Origin: Thamnocephalis sphaerospora
Lineage: Eukaryota; Zoopagomycota; Zoopagomycetes; Zoopagales; Sigmoideomycetaceae
Assembly: GCA_003614735.1 (NCBI GenBank)
Contig: KZ992442.1
Span: 1 to 60,746 of the forward strand
Reading direction: 5' to 3'
Length of the DNA stretch: 60,746 nt
Every line of letters begins with the position of its first letter. Position 1 is the stretch's first letter. A program made the position numbers and the translations under genes. Below are positions 35,397 through 44,522 of the stretch, in pieces. A model generated the notes under the pieces. That model saw only the letters and a list, made by a program, of their open reading frames with translations, was not told the DNA's origin and made no database searches.

Positions 35397-35975
35397 TGCC
35401 GTAGCTGGCTCTGGTTGCGATGCAGCCAGGGCATGCATTGCTCTCGACGACCCATTTGCTTGCGTGTTATCTGCTGCTTTTCTATTTGTGATTGTCGCGG
35501 GCCATCGTTCTCTTCTTCCTTGTGCTGGCCCACGCGCCATCCTTGTTACATTTATTATCGCGTCGCCCTTGCTCAGCCACTAGATCTTGGCGCTTTCTGC
35601 ACCTGCCCGGCACTTTTCGTAGCGGTTTAGTAAAGAGTGGTGCAGCTGGCATGCCTGGTTAGCGAGATCTATCAATGCTTGGAAAAGGTTTAGATCAGTT
35701 TGAGCGTCTGTATGTGAATGCAAAACCTGCTTTGCTTCACACGCGATCCCAGCTGTGCATGTGCAGTGGGTCTCGACATCGTGCTACACGCACCGCGTCT
35801 GTGCATCCTTCCTCGTCGGTCTATCGGCCTGCCGCCTCTGCTGCGGCCTCAATGCACCGTTGCTCCTCGCTTCTTTCACCTCCACCCACGCATGCACACG
35901 CACGCACGCACGCACAATCTCATTCTAGCATTCCTTCCAAGCGCTTATTTCTTTTCCTTGCAAGCAGCCACCGGT

Positions 35976-36003
35976 AAGTAGTAGTAGTAGTAGTAGTAGT
36001 AGT
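35976..36003. repeat. (GTA)n microsatellite upstream of CHS7
   Basis: About nine GTA/AGT units in the intergenic region, about 480 bases before the CHS7 start. Confidence 0.75.
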
Positions 36004-36308
36004 TGCTCAGTACTGCACGTCACTGCAGCCGCCCACGCCTGCTTTGGTGTGGTCTTTGCCCGTTTAGCCGCTGCGCAGCTGCTCTTGTTGCAGAATCTGT
36101 ACACGAGCCGCTTGTGCGTATCTTCACGCGGACATCTCAAACACTGCCCATTCCGCAGCCGTGTCGACGCCCTTTCGACGACTTGGCTAGCTGCGCCTCT
36201 TACTGCTCTACTGCTTCCCAAACCAACAACGCGCGCTCATCGTGTCACCATATCTTTGCCACTCTAAAGCGGCTAACGCTAACCAACTCGGTGTTCTTTC
36301 TGCTCTAC

Positions 36309-36327
36309 CTCTCTCTCTCTCTCTCCC
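36309..36327 (+). promoter_or_regulatory. CHS7: CT-rich leader tract of CHS7
   Basis: CTCTCTCTCTCTCTCTCCC type run about 150 bases before the ATG. Pyrimidine tracts like this commonly sit near fungal transcription starts; the role is inferred. Confidence 0.35.
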
Positions 36328-36474
36328 GTTTCCCCACCACCACCTCTACCACCATTACCGCCGCCTCTACCACTACCGCCACCGCTCTACCTTTGGTCCA
36401 ATATTTGAGGCAGGTTCCTCTGTATCGGCACCCTTTGCCAGCACGACGAGCTAGTACGTCGTTAGTTCTTCACC

Positions 36475-37849
36475 ATGGCCATTGAATTCGGCAAGTTTGG
36501 TCTATGCGAGACCGCTGGCTACCCGCTCTGCCGGGTTTTCAGCGATGTCCGTCCAAGATGCAACGTCCAGGATTATACCGCATCGTTCCCGCAGAGCGCG
36601 GATCTTGGCAAGTGCCGTGCCACTACCGCATGGCGGTCGAACAGGCTGCTAACGTTGGTCGATTGTTCCATTACCATCTTTAGCCAATTTCGTTGCATCC
36701 ATTCTGCTCACCCTGTTGTCCCTCTACCTAATGTGGAGAACACATCGCAAATATGCCGCCGTCGGTAGGTTTTACCCGCGCTATGCGATGCTGCATGGAC
36801 CGGCTACTAACACCTCGCTACGCGACCTTTTATCAGGCCGTAAGGAAATGTACATTATGTTTGGATTTCTGGCCGTGACATCGGTGTTTCAGATCATAAA
36901 TAGCGCTGGTTTCGCTGGCAACGACAAGACGGGCAAGGTAGGCACACACACCCGCACACCATCCGGTCTTGCACGGTCGCGTAAACTAACTGTGGCGGTG
37001 CCAGATCCTTGTGTCGGTTCAGGCTGGACTTGCTGTTGGTACTTTTTGGACGCTGTTGATGAATGGCATCGTCGGTACGTGTCGGGCGTACAGAATGCCT
37101 TTCGTGCCGGGTACCCGACCACTAACGCAGATCGCTACTGATTGATTGGCTATGTAGGATTCCAGTTTGTGGAGGATGGAACACTGCCATCGACTATTGT
37201 AAGTGTCCTGCAGCAATGCAGCGTGGCGTAAAGGCGACGGGCGTCAACGTAGCGTTAGCCATTGTGCATTGGATCTCTGACGCTTGTGGTGCTCTTCAGG
37301 GTGTATTCGGTAGTGGTGCAGTGGTCGCCATTGTCACAGCCTTCTTCAGTGTGGATGCCAGCCTAAACCTTACATCGCTGGCAGAAAAGGCGCAGCAGTC
37401 TAATCCCGAGTCGCTCGCATTGTGGATCCTCTACTTTATCGTGCCTCTCGCCTGTGCTGCCCTTTATCTCGTACTGCAAATTGTACTTGTGCTACGCCTG
37501 CTGGGAACGCGCAAGCCACTCTGTAAGTGTCTGATAGGAACAGCACCTGTATTCAGCATGCTGACGGTGACCCTACGACAGTGATGCTTTTGATCGCGTT
37601 TGTGGCAATGGTAATGGCACAAGTCTTTTACATTTTGGTCAGCAATCCTATCTGCGCTGGTACCGATGGCATCATTGACGGTAGCTTTGCCGCCACCATT
37701 CTTACTGGCGTGGCAGCGATCTTCCTCTACAATTACTGGGACAGCATCACAGAAGGTGAGAATCATGGATCTAGGCCGACGTACTGCTTTGGCTAACCAC
37801 TGCCGCTGCGCGTGTCTCAGATGAGTGGGACGAGTTTGGTACAGCATAG
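36475..37849 (+). CDS. CHS7: Chitin synthase export chaperone (Chs7 family)
   Basis: A seven-helix ER membrane chaperone needed for export of chitin synthase, and a protein family essentially restricted to fungi. The start MAIEFGKFGLCETAGYPLC (36475, CACCATGG context) matches the conserved lumenal N-terminus with CE-TA-PLC. Then come FVASILLTLLSLYLMW (helix 1), KYAAVGRKEMYIMFGFLAVTS (parts, helix 2), QAGLAVGTFWTLLMNGIVGFQF (helix 3; the NG-VGFQ motif is diagnostic), VEDGTLPS, FGSGAVVAIVTAFFSV, WILYFIVPLACAALYLVLQIVL, LLIAFVAMVMAQVFYILVS, DGIIDGSFAATILTGVAAIFL and YNYWDSITE, ending DEWDEFGTA. About six short introns. Along with chromatin and splicing genes it fixes the host as a chitin-walled fungus. 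Confidence 0.93.
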
Positions 37850-38116
37850 GTGATCAGGCTGCCGTCGTGTTTCAGATCTATATACATCTGACCGCAATAG
37901 TACTCTCTGCGTCCAGCTGTACGCTACCCATCCCCTCGTCTCCCACCGTCGATACAGCCTTATTTGCTGTGCCGACTCTACGCTGTGTATGTGTACTTGC
38001 GTCGGGTTGCATCCAATATTTTCTATCGTTCTATCTGCAGAATACAACGGCAATCAGGCTGTTGGCGCTAGTATTTTATGAGCCAGTAGTTTGGTTGGCC
38101 ATGGCTGCTATGGCTA

Positions 38117-38881
38117 TTACACAAAGCGAACACATTCGTTTACAATGTAGTAGCCATCTGGCGCAGCTGCGTCTGCGCGCAGAAGAAACTGGTGTGCAAA
38201 GGAGCGCAGTCCAGCGCTGGTGTCATCGCCTCTCCGCCCTCGCCGTCCCGAGTTGGACGTGGTGGAAGCGTTGTTGCTGGTGCTGGCGTCCGCTCCATGT
38301 CGCACCTGACCAACTGCAGTGGCCATCAGCAGAGCTGCAGTGGGCGCTGCGCCTGGCCCGTCAAACAACGCCGGTGCTGTAGAGCAGATAGAGTCAGCGG
38401 CGCATCCTAGTCTCGTCACAGTCGCGGTCGAAACGCACCTGGGACCGGATGGCAGTCGAGTGAATGAACCTCGTGTGCTGTGGGCGGCATGCGCGCGTAG
38501 AGCTCGCCAAGTGCAGCCGGACCGGTCAACCGGTTGCCTGTAGACGACGCGTTCAGCTTTGCCAACTTCCACGCGTCAGCTGGCGCGCATGGACTTACCA
38601 TTCCAAAGTAGCGTCGAGTCGTCGCGGTAGTATCCTGCCAGCAGCTACGCACAATAAGAATCAGCCCACGTCCAGCGCCATGTTGGTCCCAGTACCCACA
38701 TGACGCTCTCCGTCGTATGCGCGATAGAAATTGCTGATGAACTGCGTAATGGCGGCATCCGCAGCAGTCAGCACCACCGTCACTTCAGGTCCGTGTGATT
38801 GCTGGTTGCAGAGATCTCTCGCGGTTAGCTGTCTAATTGCTAGCACGCCAGCACCAGACGACAAGTGCTTACGGTGCTCAT
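38117..38881 (-). CDS. NXT1: NTF2-like mRNA export cofactor (Nxt1/p15-like)
   Basis: Probably the small NTF2-fold partner of the Mex67/NXF1 mRNA exporter. The spliced frame starts MST (38881, nine-base exon, donor GTAAGC), then QSHGPEV and the NTF2 fold: AADAAITQFISNFYRAYDGER, HVGYYRDDSTLLWNGN, RLTGPAALGELYARMPPTAHEV, HSLDCHPVP, and after a linker FAHQFLLRADAAAPDGYYIVNECVRFV. The order STLLWNGN, then PP-T-H-V-S-DC-PV, then a FVHQF-like strand and a final YYI-NE-FRF strand, matches animal NXT1 better than yeast Mtr2 or Ran-carrier NTF2. A low-complexity Ser/Asn/Gly/Arg insertion of about 30 residues replaces the loop before the last strands. Only 77 bases separate its start from the stop of the upstream DnaJ gene. 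Confidence 0.8.
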
Positions 38882-38958
38882 GTCGCTCACTAAATGTGCA
38901 GAAAGTTGGAATGACAAAAGGTGCGGCGGAAAAGACGCAACAACGTGCATCGCTATGT

Positions 38959-40975
38959 TTATTGCTGCGCACACTGCACATTTGGACCGCCCATGCCGTC
39001 CATATCGTCGTCGTCGTCCGAGTACATGTCCTCCTCCTCCGCGCCTGCATCCTGTGCCTCTGCTGCTGCCTGCCACGTTCACGATACGACACGTGTAGAT
39101 GAGTAACAATGCGACATGGTTACAAAATCGCAAGCAGCCCACCTCATCGGAACAATGATCCAATTGGCATTCGTCCAGCGTTGTTGGCTCTTTGCCCGCT
39201 GGTGCAGGAGGCCGCGGCGGCAGCATCTGCTCTAGTGCCTGTCGGGTGGCGGCGAACAGCATTGTTGGTATTTGTAAACGACAGCATATCATGGCTATAC
39301 GCTTACCTTGGCGTTTTCAGGACTCATCCAGCCGGATTCCGGGAACTGGACCAAAAACCGGATAAACAGGTCGCCCTTGTCGAACGGCCTACGATACTCG
39401 GGCATACCCTCGCCACGGATGCGCTTCACTTCGTCTGTGTATGTACGGCTCATGAACAAAGTGCGCGGTACAGTGGACGCATTCTTCTGCCGCGACTTAC
39501 TCGGGCGGATCACCTGGCCAGGCTGCTGCGTGACAACAATACCGCGTCCGTCCAGATGCGTGAGTAGCACTTTGCTGAACCCGCAAAGCGCCTCGGTCAG
39601 CGTAACGGTAATTTCGGTCCAGAGATGCTTGCCGCGGCGTTCAAAGCGCGGATGTGGCTTCTGTTCAAGGATAAAGATGACATCGCCTGGTGTGATGCCC
39701 GGCTCTTGATCGCCCTGTCCTGCCATCGTAATCCGCTGTCCTTCGCGCATTCCCTTCTCGACGTGCACCTCCAGAGTCGCCTTATCTGGTACAATTCCCT
39801 TGCCACCACAGCGCTTGCAGCGGTCCTTTTCCGACAGAATCTTGCCTTCGCCTCGGCCTAGTACGCCGAGTGTAAGTGGCCGTGTAAAGGATTGACGTAG
39901 CGTCCGTACGTACACTTGCGACACGTTACCCGTGTGCGGCGAACCATGCCGCCCATGCGATGCTCTTTAGCAATCGATCCGCTGCCGCCGCAAGGCTTGC
40001 ACGGGCGTGGTCCGCGCTTGCCGCCCTTGCTAGATTCGGATTCGCCTTGTAAGCGACAAGTTGGCTGTTTTAGCAGTCTCCGTCTTACCCAGAACACGTT
40101 GCGCAGATGCTGGTCTTTTCTAGTGACATCCGTTTTGTGGTGCCGTTGTATAGTTCTTCTAGCGTCACCTCAAGCGGATGCTTGACATCATCGCCACGAG
40201 TCCGACGAGGGCGTTGACCTGACATCCAGTGTACCCGTCAGCTGGCAAGCACAGTTCAGCGCACCAATCTTCTATCGCTGCTTACCGCGCGCATGAGGCG
40301 GCGGGCCGCCGAAAAAGCCGCCGCCCGAAAACATATCGTCGTCATCGGCATCCATAAACTGCGCGCCAAATAAATCGGCGAAAAAGTCCATGGGCGGGCC
40401 GTCACCTCCAAAGCCACCACCAGGCATGCCTCCCGGGCCATCAGGGCCGTAGCGGTCATAATGCTCCCTATATGTACTGTAAGCAACGTCAAACACACGG
40501 CTCGCTTGCTGCGCTCACCTTTTCTCCGGATCGCCAAGGATATCGTAGGCATGGCTATCGTGCACCCGTGTTAGTAGCGCGTATATACTAGCAAGACGCA
40601 TGCAGTCCAGCTATTCACCTAATATCCTTGAACTAGAGCGGAAAATGCGTCAGCATATACCACCAGCCAGCAACGCTGCTCGCTCCTTACCTCGTCTCCT
40701 GCATCAGGATTCTTGTCCGGGTGATACTTCATTGCCTAGCTCACGGCGTACAGCTGCGGTTTAGCAAACGCATGTCTCCATCGACGCTGTATCGGCTGCT
40801 TCCACCCACACCCACGTACCAGCTTGCGATATGCCTGCACATGCATACAGACGGTCATGGTCAGCGGCCTGTCACAGCAACACGCAGCGCAGTCTATATT
40901 GCCCACCTTTTTGATCGTGTCGGCCGTCGCATCGCGGTCCACGCCCAGCACCTCGTAGTAGTCCTGCTCGGCCAT
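38959..40975 (-). CDS. YDJ1: Type I DnaJ cochaperone (Ydj1/DNAJA)
   Basis: A class I Hsp40. The start MAEQDYYEVLGVDRDATADTIKK (parts, 40975) begins the J domain; its next exon gives AYRKL then AMKYHPDKNPDAGDE with HPD (about 40709-40730). A Gly/Phe-rich segment follows (GPDGPGGMPGGGFGGDGPP, DMFSGGGFFGGPP), then the zinc-finger region with CxxCxGxG repeats (CKPCGGSGS, CRKCTGTG-type, CKRCGGKG), the substrate-binding domains (VEKGMREGQRITMAGQGDQ, DVIFILEQKPHPRFER, LTEALCGFSKVLLTHLDGR) and RGEGMPEYRRPFDKGDLFI. The tail is Pro-rich, then acidic (EEEDMYSDDDDDMDGMGG) and ends in CAQQ, a CaaX farnesylation site like that of Ydj1 (CASQ). The stop TAA is itself part of an AATAAA. Divergent from the DHHC gene. 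Confidence 0.95.
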
Positions 40976-41255
40976 GGTAGTGTTCTGAATCTAGACGAGC
41001 GGCAGGGGTGGGGACCGACGAATCGTCAACCGGATTCAATTACGAGCACGGGACGCGGAGGAAAAAGGCGGCAGGCTGGAATCACCGCCGCAGTCCGACT
41101 GAGGTTTACCTTGCCTTTTGCCGAGGCGACCAAAGCCCTCGTTTCCCTTCCTCCCCACTCGCTTTACCATCCCACCGACACCTTTACTGTGCATAGCTGC
41201 TGCCGCTACCACCTCTGTGCATTGCTCGGCGGTGCTTTTGGTTGCTATCGTCGAG

Positions 41256-42893
41256 ATGGGCCGGTTCGGCAATATTTTTGAACGCATTGTCTGCATCGCC
41301 AGTGCATTCCCAGTTGTCTTTTGCCTGGCACTTATCGGCTGGTCCTACTATGGCTTTGCCATCTCTCTTTGCGGCAGTCTCATTCGCGGACGTGCTCCGC
41401 TACAAGGTATTACGGCTGCGCGGCGTGCGTGTGGGCGCTAGCTCACCTAGCTGCTCTCATGCTTCGCTAGGTATTCTCTATCTGCTAGTCTACCATGTAC
41501 TATTGCTACTCTTTGTCGTAAGCTACATTCGCTGCGTGCGTACGAATCCCGGCCAGCAGATACCAGGTGTAAGTGTGCGCACATAGCAGAGTACACAAAT
41601 AGCGGGATATGGCGCTCATGCGCGTGATCATCTGCTTAGTTGGCTGCAGTGGTTGCAGACGATGCAGTCGGCGACGAACCACCCAGCGGCTTTGTGCATC
41701 GTACCAGACCTGCATGGCAGCACGGTGCAACAGGAACGGCGTCTTGCCCGGAAACACCACCAAATGGTACGCAGGACAATATGGATCAGGCGTCGGAAGA
41801 GACTGCATTGGAACAGGGTTCGCGTGATGTGGTCATTACCGTCAAGGAAGATGGCCAGCGACGCTTTTGCCGCAAATGCCAAATGGACAAACCCGATCGC
41901 ACGCATCACTGCAGTGTCTGTGGGACGTAAGTAGCAGCAAGCACCAGGATTATGTCGTACATTGCTAACAAGCACATATTTTCGATTCTGGCCATCAGCT
42001 GCGTGCTCAAGATGGACCAGTAAGTGGCATGGTGGATAGCATATCGCTATGGATATCTGCGTTGCTAACGTACTAATGTCTGCACGCAATGTAGCCATTG
42101 TCCCTGGTACGTGGATACCTGCGACGGCACCGTTGCGCTGCGAATGATGCCGCTCACACTGTTGGCCCACATGGTTACTCTAGGCTCAACAACTGTGTTG
42201 GTCACCATAATCAAAAGTTCTTTTATTTGTTCATCTTCTGGGGCGTCTTCTACACCTCGTTTGTCGGCATTGCGTCCATTTTCCCTGTATATGATATACT
42301 CATCAGCGAAAACGTAAGTGTAGCAGCGACGGCATATACATTGCAATCTATCATGTTTAACCTGTGTTGCATTACTGCGCCTTGGTCTTCCTCTAGGGCC
42401 TGCTGGAAATCGACGTGAACTGGCTGTTTGTCGTGTTGGCTGGCTGTATCTTTGGTCTTTGCCTGGCTGGCTTTTGCAGCTTCCACAGCTACCTGCTACT
42501 TACCAATCAGACGACCATTGAGACGTTTCAGCGGAGCCGCTATCGCAGTCTGGGAGCACCGCTGCGGCAGGATGCACGCGCAAAGCAGCTCAATCTATTT
42601 GACCTTGGATGGAGGTGGGTGCCAGACAAGAAACGGTCGCCAGTGTAGCCAGGCAGCTTACATACACTGCATCGGTTGTGTCCATCCAGAGAGAACGTCA
42701 AACAGGTGCTAGGACCATCTCCATGGCTCTGGCTGGTGCCGGTTGCAAACACGCAAGTTTGGCAATGTGGCTGACTTTGTTGTCATCCCGCTAACCTTGA
42801 TGCCATCACATTCACTACAGCATGGGCGATGGCCGCTCTTTCCCGCTCAACGAGCAGGCGTACGAGGCCGTTAGCATGAACGAGATGGTGTAG
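41256..42893 (+). CDS. DHHC palmitoyltransferase
   Basis: A protein S-acyltransferase of the DHHC family. The start MGRFGNIFERIVCI (41256) leads through helix 1 (FPVVFCLALIGWSYYGFAI) and helix 2 (LYLLVYHVLLLLFVVSYI). A long cytosolic loop with an acidic, non-conserved insertion precedes the Cys-rich domain: [40 protein letters not shown] (shown in parts), the last portion made by two tiny exons (41999-42019, 21 bases; 42095-42106, 12 bases). Helices 3 and 4 follow (YLFIFWGVFYTSFVGIASI; FVVLAGCIFGLCLAGF), then the TTxE motif (LTNQTTIETFQ) and a C-terminal part with PSPWLWLVPVAN and an end SMNEMV. All zinc-binding and catalytic Cys are present. Closest in type to Pfa3/ZDHHC2-15; the subfamily is not settled. 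Confidence 0.92.
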
Positions 42894-43048
42894 GGTGGCG
42901 TACTGCTCAGCATCCAGGACGTCCTTGTCTTACTTTTGCCGTGGATCCTACACGCGTGGTCTCACACCAATCGAATGCAAATGCAAATGAAGCAGTCTTG
43001 ACAACAGCAGTCAATGAAGGCGGCGTGTAGCGAGTTGGGCATGGATAC

Positions 43049-43054
43049 TTTATT
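43049..43054 (-). terminator. Poly(A) signal AATAAA for the COX4-family gene
   Basis: TTTATT on the plus strand gives AATAAA on the sense strand of the COX4-family gene, about 134 bases past its stop and in the convergent gap with the DHHC gene. Confidence 0.4.
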
Positions 43055-43187
43055 GTTGGCCAGATAGAGAATGTCCACCAGGAACGACAACAAGGCGAGT
43101 GCTTGAGCGCAAAGCCAGCATGGCATGCATTTAGGAGAAGGATGGCGCCAAGGCAAGATGCAGGAGAGACAACGACAGTATCTCTGC

Positions 43188-43810
43188 TTAGTACTTGCCG
43201 CTGAAGCCCTTGCCGGTGTAGTCGGGCGCGGCCATACCCGTGTGCGGGTTGGCCTTCTGCTCGACCATGTACTCGTTGGTCTTCTCGCGCCACTCCTTGG
43301 ACATGGTGTGCGGGGTCTCGATGGCTATAGTCATTCAAGGCACGCCCTATGAGCGGGCATCGGAGGTGGCAATCACCGGCCGCGCCATCGTACTTACCGC
43401 GCGAGCGAGCATAGGCGAAGATGGCGGTGGAAATGCCGACACAGACGGTGACGCCGGTGAGCACCTTGGCGGTGAAGCCAGGCTTGTGCAGCGGCTCGCG
43501 TGCACCATGCGGGCCAAAGGCAATATAGTAGGCTGCAGACACGGTTGCGCGGACGTAAGCACGGCCGCAGCACAGACTGTCGGCGCGTCGCGCGCCCTGC
43601 CTACTACTTACCGGCCTTCTTCTCATCGAGCGAAAGCGCCTTCCAGTCGCCAGCCATGCGCTGATCCAGCTGACGCTCAAGCGTGGCACGCTGCTCTGCC
43701 GTCAGGGAGCTCCAGGTCGACTCGATGTTGGCGGCCGAGACGGAGGTGGACTGGGCGCGGCGCGGCGCGGCGCGCAGGGTGCGGACAGCAGTGTTGCGAA
43801 GATGATTCAT
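43188..43810 (-). CDS. COX4: Cytochrome c oxidase subunit IV (COX4/yeast Cox5 family)
   Basis: A nuclear-encoded regulatory subunit of complex IV. Exon 1 (43810) starts MNHLRNTAVRTLRAAPRRAQST, a presequence with Arg-rich amphipathic helix, then IESTWSSLTAEQRATLERQLD and GDWKALSLDEKKA, which is the WK-LS-DEK motif of the family. Exon 2 gives AYYIAFGPHGAREP, KPGFTAKVLTGVTVCVGISTAIFAYARS (one transmembrane helix). The last exon gives ETPHTMSKEWREKTNEYMVE, then NPHTGMAAPDYTGKGFSGKY, matching the SKEW-EATNEY and NP-TG-SS type end of fungal subunits. Two introns. The name follows mammalian COX4; in yeast the ortholog is Cox5a/b. Divergent from UBP3. Confidence 0.9.
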
Positions 43811-44521
43811 AGTGGCGACGGTGGCGAGAGCAAGTGGGTGACGGAAAGGCGACAGAGAAGCGCTCGGGTGGAAAAGGGGAAGAGTGGGCCAGCGACGCGC
43901 ACTAGTCGACGCGCTCACTACACCACATCGCTCGTCCGGTAGTCCCACAGCAGCTGCGTACTCGCCACCCGGCGCCAGCAACGTCCGGATACATACAGTC
44001 TAGCACGCCCGCCGGCTACGATCGGGTATCGCTACGGGCATGCTCTGAGGTTTAAGCTGCTGCTGTATCCTGGGTGGTAACTCGACTAGCAAACAGCCGG
44101 GTGATGCGCATGACGCCAACGAAAACTGCCTTCCTCGAATGGCCCGTTGTAGGCACCCTGCCTAAACAAGGGCGCTCTACATAGACCCCATCATGGCTAG
44201 TGAGCATGCGCTGGTTATCACATTCGTGTGGCTGCCGTTGCCGCTGCTATTGCTGTTGCTGCTGCCACTGCTGCTACTACACGAAAAGTTTGACCGATCC
44301 CACACTCATCGCCATCTCTTTGCCTCTCTCTCTAGCATTCATCTGAATTCCATTCTGGCCACGACACTGCCACCTTGGCAACCACCAATTCCGCTTTTCC
44401 TTCTGCCGCCGCCAGCGCCGTTTTTGTCGCATCGCCGTCGCCGTCTGCCGGTCGCGCCTTCCATTGCAAGTGTTAAACGTCACGGTGCTGGCGCTGCACT
44501 TGCGTCCACGGCCAATTTCTG
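43811..44521. promoter_or_regulatory. Divergent region of COX4 and UBP3, with an upstream ORF
   Basis: 711 bases between divergent starts. The right half is CT-rich on the UBP3 strand (CCTCTCTCTCTAGC near 44325). It contains an ATG-started frame (44193-44522) of 109 codons whose TGA overlaps the UBP3 ATG. The left half shows nothing recognisable. Confidence 0.4.
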
Positions 44522-44522
44522 A
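44193..44522 (+). other. Upstream ORF ending on the UBP3 start codon (TGATG)
   Basis: Starts MASEHALVITFVWL, with a long Leu run ([13 protein letters not shown]) coming from CTG/TTG repeats, then a His/Pro/Arg-rich part. The stop TGA (44520-44522) shares its A with the UBP3 ATG (44522-44524), an arrangement that would favour reinitiation if the leader is transcribed. The Leu run resembles a signal anchor but also simple repeat translation. I do not claim it is a conserved protein. Confidence 0.3.

Larger units (their letters stand above)
35397..36474. other. Largest intergenic region, upstream of CHS7
   Basis: 1,078 bases between SGF73 and CHS7, the longest gene-free stretch. It contains a (GTA)n run at 35976-36003, a CT-dinucleotide tract at 36309-36327 and an (ACC)-rich stretch at about 36335-36370, both pyrimidine-rich on the CHS7 strand. 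ORFs here are low-complexity and unlike known proteins. It probably carries the SGF73 terminator and a long CHS7 promoter and leader; I see no RNA gene. Confidence 0.45.
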
